From: Roseburia sp.
Lineage (GTDB): Bacteria; Bacillota; Clostridia; Lachnospirales; Lachnospiraceae
DNA: 33,316 bases
Direction of reading: 5' to 3'
Assembly (NCBI GenBank): GCA_014804775.1
Contig: JAAUZB010000020.1
Location: forward strand, 22,060-55,375
The position numbers and the translations under genes are program-made. Positions 16,161 through 23,201 of the stretch are shown here, in pieces; position 1 is the first letter of the stretch; every line of letters begins with the position of its first letter. The notes below the pieces were generated by a model. The model was given only the letters and a program-made list of their open reading frames with translations, searched no databases and was not told where the DNA came from.

Positions 16161-17909
16161 ATGAACACAGAATGGTCATTGGACGGTATCTATCGGGGGA
16201 TGGAAGATCCTGCTTATGAGGCGGATATTGCTGCACTGGAAAAGAGTGTAGGGGACATGAAGGCACTGGCCGCTCAGACAGAGGGTGGAACAGAATGCGC
16301 TCATGTGGAAGAGCTGCTCTTGGCGGAAGAAAAATTTACGGAGCTTGTGAGCAGACTTTATTCTTATCTGTCGCTGAGGCAGTCAGTCAACACTGAAGAT
16401 GGCGAGATCATGGCGCAGATAGGCAGGATAGAAAGCATCCTTTCGGCTGCTGCCGCAGCCCAGGCGGCGATCAAGAAGCAGTTGGCACAAATTGAGGATG
16501 TTGACGCGTTGGCGGCAAAGAGCGAGGTGATCAAGGCTTATTCCTTCAAACTGAAGGAGAATAAAAAAGAGGCAAAACATCTGTTTTCAGATGAGGTGGA
16601 GGAAATGGCTGCCGCTATGAATATGAGCGGAGGAGCTGCGTGGAGCAAGCTGTTTTCCTATCTGACATCTACGGTCAAAGTGGATTATGACGGAGGAGAA
16701 GTCACACTCTCTGAAGTCCGTAACCTTGCACACAGTCCAAATGCTGCTGTGAGAAAGGCTGCTTATGAGGCAGAACTTGCGGCTTATGAAAAGATAGAAG
16801 ATGCACTTGCGTTCTCACTGAATAATATCAAGGCACAGGTGCGTATGCTATGCAAAAAGCGCGGTTACGAATCGCCGCTTCAGATGACGCTGGAGCAATC
16901 GTGCATGAGCAGAGAGACGCTTGATGCAATGATGGAAGCAATTCAGGAATATCTGCCTGTGTTCCGTAAATATCTCCGCAAAAAAGCAACGCTGCTTGGC
17001 TACAATAACGGTCTGCCGTGGCATGAGCTGTTCGCGCCTATGGGCAAGTCGGGTAAAACTTTTTCGCTGGAAGAGGCGAGGGACTGCCTGATCCGCACTT
17101 TTGAAGAGTTTACACCTGATATGGCGGATATGATGAAAGAGGCTTTTGAGAATGAGTGGATTGATTTTTATCCGAAAAAGGGAAAACAGGGAGGCGCTTT
17201 CTGCGCAGGAGTTCCCAGCTTAAAGGAGAGCCGTATACTGACAAATTATGATGGGCATTTTGGTTCGATTGACACATTGGCACATGAGCTTGGTCATGCG
17301 TTTCACAATAGACAGTTGGAGCAGGAACGCCCCATGAATCAGGACTATCCTATGCCGGTGGCAGAGACGGCATCCACCTTCAATGAGATCCATCTGGTGC
17401 GCACGGCGCTAAAGACGGCAGAAGGAGCAGAAAAACTCAATCTGCTGGAAAGCGATCTGAAAGAGCAGACGCAGTGCATCGTGGATATCTATTCCAGATA
17501 TCTGTTCGAGACAGCGGTGTTTGAGGAAGGCGGAAACAAGTTCCTGATGGCAGAGGACTGCAAGGAGCTGATGAAGAAGGCACAGCAGGAAGCATACGGA
17601 GACGGACTGGATCCGGCGTATATGCATCCTTATATGTGGGCTTGTAAGTCCCATTACTACAGTGAAGATTTAAGTTTTTATAATTTCCCGTATGCATTCG
17701 GTACACTGTTCGCGACGGGACTATACAGCCGTTTTCTGGCTGAGGGAGAACCGTTCGTACAGAAATATAAGGCAATGCTGGCTGCAACGCCGTGCTGCAC
17801 GATTGAAGAAGCAGGGGCGATGATGGGGATCGATCTGACCAAACCGGATTTCTGGAGAGAAAGCCTCTCGCAGATTGCGAAGACGGTCGAGGAATTCTGT
17901 GAGATGTAA
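16161..17909 (+). CDS. pepF: Oligoendopeptidase F family metallopeptidase (M3B)
   Basis: 582-residue cytoplasmic zinc peptidase, normal length for PepF (about 560-600), cleaving peptides of roughly 7-20 residues. The zinc motif HELGH is at 375-379 with catalytic Glu376. The third ligand is Glu402 in the family motif VAETASTFNE. Other M3 features are visible: GAFCAGVPSLKESRILTNYDG just before the active site, and the C-terminal YYSEDLSFYNFPYAFGTL, which supplies the conserved Tyr and substrate-binding residues. No signal peptide. The ATG at 16161 is preceded by AAAGGAGAGG. Its position shortly after the opp peptide importer suggests a role in degrading imported peptides, which is inference. 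Confidence 0.95.
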   Translation: MNTEWSLDGIYRGMEDPAYEADIAALEKSVGDMKALAAQTEGGTECAHVEELLLAEEKFTELVSRLYSYLSLRQSVNTEDGEIMAQIGRIESILSAAAAAQAAIKKQLAQIEDVDALAAKSEVIKAYSFKLKENKKEAKHLFSDEVEEMAAAMNMSGGAAWSKLFSYLTSTVKVDYDGGEVTLSEVRNLAHSPNAAVRKAAYEAELAAYEKIEDALAFSLNNIKAQVRMLCKKRGYESPLQMTLEQSCMSRETLDAMMEAIQEYLPVFRKYLRKKATLLGYNNGLPWHELFAPMGKSGKTFSLEEARDCLIRTFEEFTPDMADMMKEAFENEWIDFYPKKGKQGGAFCAGVPSLKESRILTNYDGHFGSIDTLAHELGHAFHNRQLEQERPMNQDYPMPVAETASTFNEIHLVRTALKTAEGAEKLNLLESDLKEQTQCIVDIYSRYLFETAVFEEGGNKFLMAEDCKELMKKAQQEAYGDGLDPAYMHPYMWACKSHYYSEDLSFYNFPYAFGTLFATGLYSRFLAEGEPFVQKYKAMLAATPCCTIEEAGAMMGIDLTKPDFWRESLSQIAKTVEEFCEM

Positions 17910-17932
17910 ACAGACGGGAAAGGGAGAATGTT

Positions 17933-19060
17933 GTGAACAATCTGAATGAAATCGTATCGAAAAAACTGGGATTTGGGTGTATGAGACTTCCCGTATTGGA
18001 TGGAAACACAGAAAATATTGATGATGAGGCATTCTGCAGAATGATCGATTCATATCTTACGCAGGGGTTCCGCTATTTTGACACGGCTTATCCGTATCAC
18101 AACGGGAATTCCGAAAAAGCGGTCAAACGTTGTCTGGTGAACAGATACGACAGAGAAAAGTTCCTGCTGGCAGACAAAATGCCAGTATGGCTTGTCAAAG
18201 AGAATCCGGATTATGAAAAGCTGCTTGATGAGCAGTTAGACCGTTGCGGAGTGTCTTATTTTGACTTTTATCTGCTCCACGCGATGAATAAGGAGCGTGC
18301 TGCGGAGGTGGAGGAGAAGGGCGGATTTGCCTTTATGCAGAAGATGAAAGCGGAGGGGAAAGTACGCCATATCGGTTTTTCATTTCATGACACAGCAGAG
18401 GTACTTGACGAGATTCTGACCAATCATCCGGAGATGGAATTTGTACAGCTGCAGATCAATTATTATGACTGGGATTCCGAAAACGTGCAGTCCGGCAAAT
18501 GTTATGAGACGGCTGTCCGGCACGGAGTGCCTGTGATCGTCATGGAGCCGGTGAAAGGAGGAACGCTCGCAGACATTGCGGGGGAGGCAGGCAGAGCACT
18601 CAGGGAATTGGACGAAGATGCATCTTTTGCATCCTATGCGATCCGGTTTGCGGCATCGTTAGACAATGTCCTGCTCGTGCTCAGCGGGATGTCAGACGAA
18701 AAGCAGCTCGCGGACAACACCTCCTATATGAGAGAATTCAAACCTTTGACCGACAGCGAACAGGCAGCTGTTGCAAACGTGGTGGAGGAGCTCAAAAAAC
18801 TTCCGACGATAGCCTGCACGAAATGCCGGTACTGCGTGGAAGGATGCCCAAAGAAGATTGCAATCCCGGAACTATTTGACGATTACAATATGGCAGTACA
18901 GTTTGGCGTGAATCATTTGACAAAAAGCAGCTATGGCAGACATACGGCAGAACGCGGAAAAGCAGATGACTGCATTCGGTGCGGGAAATGCGAAGGACAG
19001 TGTCCGCAGCATCTCGAAATCCGAAGTCTGCTCGAACAGGTTGCGAACACCTTTGCATAA
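17933..19060 (+). CDS. Aldo/keto reductase with C-terminal 4Fe-4S domain
   Basis: 375-residue cytoplasmic oxidoreductase. The aldo/keto reductase barrel occupies about 1-280 and has the full catalytic tetrad: Asp50, Tyr55 (in [11 protein letters not shown]), Lys82 (LADKMP) and His116 (LLHAM). The C-terminal domain carries two ferredoxin-type clusters. One motif is Cys295, 298, 301 and 305 ([12 protein letters not shown]); the other is Cys347, 350, 353 and 357 ([12 protein letters not shown]). This architecture is common in anaerobes and implies electron exchange with ferredoxin as well as, or instead of, NAD(P)H. Start: GTG 17933 with AAAGGGAG about seven bases upstream. It begins 23 bases after pepF and is probably in the same operon. 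Substrate unknown. Confidence 0.92.
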   Translation: MNNLNEIVSKKLGFGCMRLPVLDGNTENIDDEAFCRMIDSYLTQGFRYFDTAYPYHNGNSEKAVKRCLVNRYDREKFLLADKMPVWLVKENPDYEKLLDEQLDRCGVSYFDFYLLHAMNKERAAEVEEKGGFAFMQKMKAEGKVRHIGFSFHDTAEVLDEILTNHPEMEFVQLQINYYDWDSENVQSGKCYETAVRHGVPVIVMEPVKGGTLADIAGEAGRALRELDEDASFASYAIRFAASLDNVLLVLSGMSDEKQLADNTSYMREFKPLTDSEQAAVANVVEELKKLPTIACTKCRYCVEGCPKKIAIPELFDDYNMAVQFGVNHLTKSSYGRHTAERGKADDCIRCGKCEGQCPQHLEIRSLLEQVANTFA

Positions 19061-19110
19061 CGAAAGACGGTTTCATAACGGAAAAGGTGAAGAAAGGAAG
19101 GACATACGTG

Positions 19111-19632
19111 ATGGACAGAGAACCAAAAAGCGGTGAGGTGTACCGCCATTTTAAAAACAGGCTGTATCAGATCATCGCAGTTGCAGTACATTCGGAGACG
19201 GCAGAGAAACTGGTGATTTATCAGGCAATGTACGGAGACTTTCAGGTGTATGCAAGACCGCTTGAAATGTTTCTGAGCGAGGTGGATCGCAGAAAGTATC
19301 CACACACGCTGCAGAGGTACCGTTTTGAACGGGTGGACCGTAGCACACTCTCAGGAGAGAGGGAGGCATTTGATGCGGCGCCACGGGACGATTTGTCCAA
19401 AGAACTGGGATCGGTGGATGCAAAGCTCATGGCATTTCTCGACACGGACGACTGGGAAATGAAATACAATATCGTAGTTTCCATGCGGGATGATATCACA
19501 GACCATATGATCAATAATCTGGCAGTTTCCATAGATGTTGTGATCCCGGAGGGAGACTTGAGCGAACGCTATGAGCAGCTTAAGTCGTGTATTCGGACAA
19601 AACAGCGCTATGAGAGAGAACGTATGCGGTAG
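19111..19632 (+). CDS. DUF1653 domain-containing protein
   Basis: 173-residue soluble protein. The N-terminal 65 residues match the DUF1653 family: [40 protein letters not shown] and SEVDRRKYP. The C-terminal part is a charged helical extension of about 90 residues that I do not recognise. The biochemical role of DUF1653 is unknown. The start is ATG 19111, preceded by AAAGGAAGG (19093-19101); the longer frame from 18979 overlaps the reductase gene and lacks a ribosome site. It follows the reductase by 50 bases and is convergent with the CYTH gene. Confidence 0.88.
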   Translation: MDREPKSGEVYRHFKNRLYQIIAVAVHSETAEKLVIYQAMYGDFQVYARPLEMFLSEVDRRKYPHTLQRYRFERVDRSTLSGEREAFDAAPRDDLSKELGSVDAKLMAFLDTDDWEMKYNIVVSMRDDITDHMINNLAVSIDVVIPEGDLSERYEQLKSCIRTKQRYERERMR

Positions 19633-19663
19633 TGTCGGGGAATCCGTAAAAATACTGTATGGT

Positions 19664-20107
19664 TTACAGCTGGCTTAACGAACTGTTGTGATACTTTGTG
19701 GAGAAGGTGACATCCTCACCGAACCATTCCGGAGGAATAAAGGCATTGGCCTCTTCTTCCGTTTCGAACTCCACTTCTGCCAGCTGCAGCGGGGATAAAC
19801 TGCCGTCAAAGATGTCGAGTTCAACGGTTAGTTTTTCGTTGTAGGGAATCAGATAACGGTGCTTGGTGATGAGTCTTCCGTCAATTTTTTCCTTCAAATG
19901 AGAAAATGCATCTGCAGTCAGCGGCAGATTATATTCTTCCCGGACCATAAGACCGCTTCCCTTGTATGTCAGCGTATACTTATCATCCGAACGGCGGATA
20001 CGTACGACGGGAGCAATATTCAGGTAGCCCTGCTCGATTTCTTTGCAGGGATACTGTGACAGATTTTCCGGTAAGTATCTGACAAGAAATTTGCGTTCAA
20101 TTTCCAT
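19664..20107 (-). CDS. CYTH-domain (triphosphate tunnel metalloenzyme) protein
   Basis: 147-residue soluble protein, single CYTH domain. It opens with the diagnostic ExExK motif (MEIERK: Glu2, Glu4, Lys6). Further conserved tunnel residues follow: VVRIRR near 34-39, YTLTYKG near 44-50, ITKHRY near 80-85, VELDIFDG and the acidic AEVEFETEEEA. The family hydrolyses inorganic or thiamine triphosphate, or acts as a class IV adenylate cyclase; which applies cannot be told, although stand-alone short bacterial members are often tripolyphosphatases. On its strand AAAGGAGAG precedes the ATG at 20107. It is divergent from the DJ-1 gene. Confidence 0.9.
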   Translation of the reverse strand: MEIERKFLVRYLPENLSQYPCKEIEQGYLNIAPVVRIRRSDDKYTLTYKGSGLMVREEYNLPLTADAFSHLKEKIDGRLITKHRYLIPYNEKLTVELDIFDGSLSPLQLAEVEFETEEEANAFIPPEWFGEDVTFSTKYHNSSLSQL

Positions 20108-20153
20108 TTGATATCTCTCCTTTGCGATGAACGATAGTTTTTTGATTGTTACT

Positions 20154-20181
20154 ATTATAGCCTATGGAGAGAAAATTACAA
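20154..20181 (-). promoter_or_regulatory. Promoter of the CYTH gene
   Basis: Read on the reverse strand: -35 TTGTAA (20176-20181), 16-base spacer, perfect -10 TATAAT (20154-20159), about 47 bases before the start codon. Confidence 0.65.
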
Positions 20182-20210
20182 TAAATAAAGGATAGAAAGG
20201 CAGGGTTTTT

Positions 20211-20756
20211 ATGGGTAAATTAGGAATTTTCATGGCGGACGGCTGCGAGGAGATTGAGGGACTGACCGTGGTAGATATTGTGCGCCGCGCTAAGATGGAT
20301 ATCGTTATGATCTCTGTCACTGGCAAAAAAGAAGTGACGGGTTCGCATGAGATCACATTTCACACGGATGCGCTTGCGGAGGAGACCGACTTTTCGGAGC
20401 TTGACGGGATCGTTCTTCCGGGAGGGATGCCCGGAACACTGAAACTTGGAGAGAATGCGACAGTCAATGAAGTCATCCAAAAATTTGCAGCAGAGGGAAA
20501 GCTGGTCTGTGCGATTTGTGCAGCGCCGAGCGTGCTGGGTGCCGCGGGAATCCTGCAGGGCAGGGATGCGACCTGTCATCCTGGATTTGAGGAGAAGCTG
20601 TGCGGTGCCAATGTAAAGGAGCTGCCGGTTGTGACAGACAAAAATATCATTACCAGCCGCGGTATGGGGACTGCCATACCGTTTGCGCTTGAGATCGTCC
20701 GTTACTTTTCCGATGATGAAACGGTAGAGCAGATAAAAAAAGGTCTTGTATACTAA
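20211..20756 (+). CDS. DJ-1/PfpI family protein (ThiJ/YajL-like)
   Basis: 181-residue cytoplasmic protein of the DJ-1 superfamily. The nucleophile elbow Cys103 is in VCAICAAPSVLG. The acidic partner is Glu16 in DGCEEIEG, in the position corresponding to Glu18 of human DJ-1. LPGGMPGT (69-76) supplies the oxyanion side. Members act as chaperone, deglycase-like or stress-response proteins; the exact activity is debated in the family and cannot be fixed here. The ribosome site GAAAGGCAGG precedes ATG 20211. It is a single gene closed by a strong symmetrical terminator. Confidence 0.93.
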   Translation: MGKLGIFMADGCEEIEGLTVVDIVRRAKMDIVMISVTGKKEVTGSHEITFHTDALAEETDFSELDGIVLPGGMPGTLKLGENATVNEVIQKFAAEGKLVCAICAAPSVLGAAGILQGRDATCHPGFEEKLCGANVKELPVVTDKNIITSRGMGTAIPFALEIVRYFSDDETVEQIKKGLVY

Positions 20757-20759
20757 GTA

Positions 20760-20801
20760 AAAAGCTCATGTGGCATTTATTCGAATGCCACATGAGCTTT
20801 T
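20760..20801. terminator. Bidirectional terminator between DJ-1 and SASP genes
   Basis: Perfect 18-base-pair inverted repeat, 20760-20777 with 20784-20801, 6-base loop, with A-run on the left and T-run on the right, so it can stop transcription from both convergent genes. Confidence 0.95.
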
Positions 20802-20814
20802 ATGAGATACCGGC

Positions 20815-21030
20815 TTATTTGCCTGACATCTGCTGTTCCTGCTTCATGATCATCTTCTTGACCATTTCACCGCCGATGCTGCCCGCCTGAGCGGAAGTCA
20901 GATCACCGTTGTATCCTTCTTTTAAAGGTACACCGATCTCACTTGCAACTTCCTGCTTGAAACGGTTCATTGCTTCCTTTGCCTGCGGCACTGCCATCTG
21001 GCTAGAATTAGAACTGTTAGATCCTGCCAT
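20815..21030 (-). CDS. Alpha/beta-type small acid-soluble spore protein
   Basis: 71-residue DNA-binding spore protein that coats and protects DNA in the dormant spore. Family marks are the germination-protease cleavage region (VASEIGVPL), NGDLTSAQAGSIGGEMVKKMI and a Gln/Lys-rich tail; the N-terminus is Ser/Asn-rich. The start is the ATG whose complement is 21028-21030, preceded by TGGAGGTGA; an upstream ATG eight codons earlier has no site. Expression should depend on sigma-G in the forespore; I could not identify a convincing sigma-G promoter. Its presence shows the organism has spore genes. Monocistronic, ending at the shared terminator. Confidence 0.95.
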   Translation of the reverse strand: MAGSNSSNSSQMAVPQAKEAMNRFKQEVASEIGVPLKEGYNGDLTSAQAGSIGGEMVKKMIMKQEQQMSGK

Positions 21031-21154
21031 GGTTTTCACCTCCAAAATGTTCACTTGTTTTTTTTCTTAGGAATACAATCATTAGTACTGTATGTCCTAA
21101 TCCTATTATTTACAAGGGAAAAGATATTATGTTTGGTAAATTATGAGAATTTTC

Positions 21155-21183
21155 TTGACAATAAGTATCGCGGTGAATATACT
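21155..21183 (+). promoter_or_regulatory. Promoter of the ABC exporter leader
   Basis: Perfect -35 TTGACA (21155-21160), 17-base spacer, -10 TATACT (21178-21183). Start near 21190, about 50 bases before the leader ORF and 270 bases before the first transporter gene. Confidence 0.88.
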
Positions 21184-21238
21184 AGGGGATGTGAAATATA
21201 TTTTGATCTAAAATTTTAAAGAAAGAGAGGTAAAAATT

Positions 21239-21373
21239 ATGATTAGACTGGATAAGCATTTCACTTTGACACATAAGATGGATCATAGGATTACCTCGGT
21301 GAGGTCTGTCAGCAGGCATGGACGGTCTGTAGCTTTTTGTGCAGCAGTGCCAGAGCAGAGAGGCGCTATATAG
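21239..21373 (+). CDS. 44-codon leader peptide of the ABC exporter operon
   Basis: ATG 21239 to TAG 21371-21373, preceded by AAAGAGAGG eight bases upstream, and placed between a strong promoter and an intrinsic terminator. The peptide is basic, with many His and Arg (MIRLDKHFTLTHKMDH...), has no membrane segment, and ends PEQRGAI. Its last three codons overlap one arm of a predicted antiterminator (21362-21371). The arrangement resembles bmrB, the leader of the Bacillus bmrCD exporter, although the sequence is not obviously related. Function as a translation sensor is inference. Confidence 0.6.
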   Translation: MIRLDKHFTLTHKMDHRITSVRSVSRHGRSVAFCAAVPEQRGAI

Positions 21374-21410
21374 AGCCAAAAGACAGATTATTTTCTTTGG
21401 ATATGCAGCC
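21362..21410 (+). promoter_or_regulatory. Predicted antiterminator hairpin of the exporter leader
   Basis: GGCGCTATAT (21362-21371) pairs with ATATGCAGCC (21401-21410) apart from a central two-base mismatch, and the stem continues with CCAAA (21376-21380) / TTTGG (21396-21400). The 3' arm shares GCC (21408-21410) with the base of the terminator stem, and the 5' arm includes the end of the leader ORF. A ribosome finishing the ORF would block it; one stalled earlier would not. Confidence 0.5.
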
Positions 21411-21441
21411 CGTGGTGATCGATGATCACCGCGGGCTTTTT
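21408..21441 (+). terminator. Intrinsic terminator (attenuator) before the exporter genes
   Basis: 13-base-pair GC-rich stem, 21408-21420 with 21424-21436, 3-base loop GAT, followed by TTTTT (21437-21441). It lies 20 bases before the first exporter start codon and downstream of the operon's only visible promoter, so expression requires read-through. Confidence 0.9.
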
Positions 21442-21461
21442 GAATTGAAATGGAGGGAAAA

Positions 21462-23180
21462 ATGAAAAAGTTACATACCTATATTGGACGTTACTGGTAC
21501 GGATATCTGTTTGCGATAGGCTCAATGGTAACGGCGATCGTTTTGGACATGATCTATCCGGTCATCACGCAAAAAATTGTGGATGACGTTATTTTAGAAG
21601 GAAAGCTTGAACTTTTGACAAAGCTTTTGGCAGGAATTGTTGCGGTAGGGGTTGGACGTTGTATTTTTGGCTACTGCAAAGAGTATACGTTTGACCGGTT
21701 GGCCTGCGGCATAGGAACACAGATGAGGAAGGATCTGTTTGACCATGTGCAGTCACTGTCTATGAATTATTTTGACAATACCAATACGGGTGAGCTGATG
21801 GCAAGAATCAAGGACGATGTGGATAAGGTCTGGAATGCGCTTGGTTATGTGGGAATGCTCGTGATCGAAGTGGTCATACACGTCAGCTGTGTGCTTTACT
21901 GTATGTTTACGCTGAACTGGAAACTGGCGCTGATACCGGTAGGCACGATGATCGTCTGCGGTGCGGTTGCGATCGTCATGGAGCGGAAGCTGGATAAGAT
22001 TTACGAGGATATCAGTGAGGAGAATGCTGTGCTGACAACGGTTGCAGAGGAAAACCTCGCAGGCGTGCGCACGGTAAAGGCGTTTGCCAGAGAGAAGCAT
22101 GAGATAGAAAAATTTTTATCTCACAATAACCGCTATTATGAACTTAACATTTCCCAGTCCAGGGTACTTGTAAAATATTATCCGCTGTTTCAGTTTGTGG
22201 GAAAGGCGTTGCCGGTGTGTATGACTGTGATAGGCGGGATCGCCGTTATGAATCAGAATATGACGCTGGGTGCGCTGGTGGCATTTGTGGAATACAGCAG
22301 AAATTGTACATGGCCGATGGAGATGCTGGGCTGGCTGACGAACGACGTATCTTCTGCCGTTGCCTCCTACCGGAAAATACGAAAGATCTACGGAGAGCAG
22401 GCACAGATCCGGGATCAGGAAAAACCGATTCTCATTGACAGCGTGGAAGGAGAAATCCGGTTTGAGAATGTGTCTTTTGCGCTGGAAGGAAAAGAGATTC
22501 TGCACGACATCAGTTTTACGGTTCCTGCGGGAGGAACGCTGGGAATTATGGGAGCGACAGGTTCCGGCAAATCTTCCATGATCAATCTGCTACAGCGTTT
22601 TTACGATGTGACGGAGGGGACGGTTGCGGTAGATGGCGTGGATGTGCGGAAGATGTCGTTAAAGCAGCTTAGGAGCAGCATTGCCGTGGTATTGCAGGAC
22701 GTGTTTTTGTTTTCCGACACGATAGAGGAGAATATAAAGATGGGGCAGCGCACGAGCCTGCCGATGGAAGAGGTGCGGCTGGCAGCAGAGCATGCACAGG
22801 CGAGAGGGTTTATTGAAAAGATGGATGAGCAGTATAAGACGGTCATAGGGGAGCGCGGTGTCGGCCTGTCCGGCGGGCAGAAACAGAGGATCAGCATTGC
22901 ACGCGCCATGGCAAAACACAGTCCGATCCTTGTGCTGGATGACTCCACCTCTGCGCTTGACATGGAGACGGAGCACGAGATTCAAAAGACGTTAAATGAG
23001 TTGTCCGGCACGACAAAGGTGATCATTGCACACCGTATTTCTGCGGTTCGGCATGCGGATGAGATCATATATCTGGAGGACGGAAAGATTGCGGAGCGCG
23101 GAACGCATGAAGAATTGCTTGCGCGAAAGGGATTGTATTATGACACCTATATGGCACAGTACGGCTCTTTTTCCGCCTAA
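21462..23180 (+). CDS. Heterodimeric ABC exporter half-transporter, degenerate-site subunit
   Basis: 572-residue half-transporter: six-helix membrane domain (about 1-310) and nucleotide-binding domain (about 335-565). Walker A GATGSGKS is at 364-371, signature LSGGQ at 469-473. Walker B ends in LDDSTSALD, with Asp494 where the catalytic Glu normally sits. That substitution is the hallmark of the non-hydrolysing site in heterodimeric exporters such as BmrC, LmrC and TM287. The start is ATG 21462, five bases after GGAGG; an ATG at 21450 overlaps the site. It is followed 21 bases later by the partner subunit. Multidrug or toxic-compound export is inferred from class and from the attenuated leader. 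Confidence 0.93.
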   Translation: MKKLHTYIGRYWYGYLFAIGSMVTAIVLDMIYPVITQKIVDDVILEGKLELLTKLLAGIVAVGVGRCIFGYCKEYTFDRLACGIGTQMRKDLFDHVQSLSMNYFDNTNTGELMARIKDDVDKVWNALGYVGMLVIEVVIHVSCVLYCMFTLNWKLALIPVGTMIVCGAVAIVMERKLDKIYEDISEENAVLTTVAEENLAGVRTVKAFAREKHEIEKFLSHNNRYYELNISQSRVLVKYYPLFQFVGKALPVCMTVIGGIAVMNQNMTLGALVAFVEYSRNCTWPMEMLGWLTNDVSSAVASYRKIRKIYGEQAQIRDQEKPILIDSVEGEIRFENVSFALEGKEILHDISFTVPAGGTLGIMGATGSGKSSMINLLQRFYDVTEGTVAVDGVDVRKMSLKQLRSSIAVVLQDVFLFSDTIEENIKMGQRTSLPMEEVRLAAEHAQARGFIEKMDEQYKTVIGERGVGLSGGQKQRISIARAMAKHSPILVLDDSTSALDMETEHEIQKTLNELSGTTKVIIAHRISAVRHADEIIYLEDGKIAERGTHEELLARKGLYYDTYMAQYGSFSA

Positions 23181-23201
23181 AGAATATCAATGGAGGTTAG
23201 T

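Noticed and set aside
21055-21154. Sigma-G promoter for the SASP gene on the reverse strand
   Set aside because: CATACAG and TGTAAA-like elements exist, but spacing and sequence do not fit the sigma-G consensus well enough to call.
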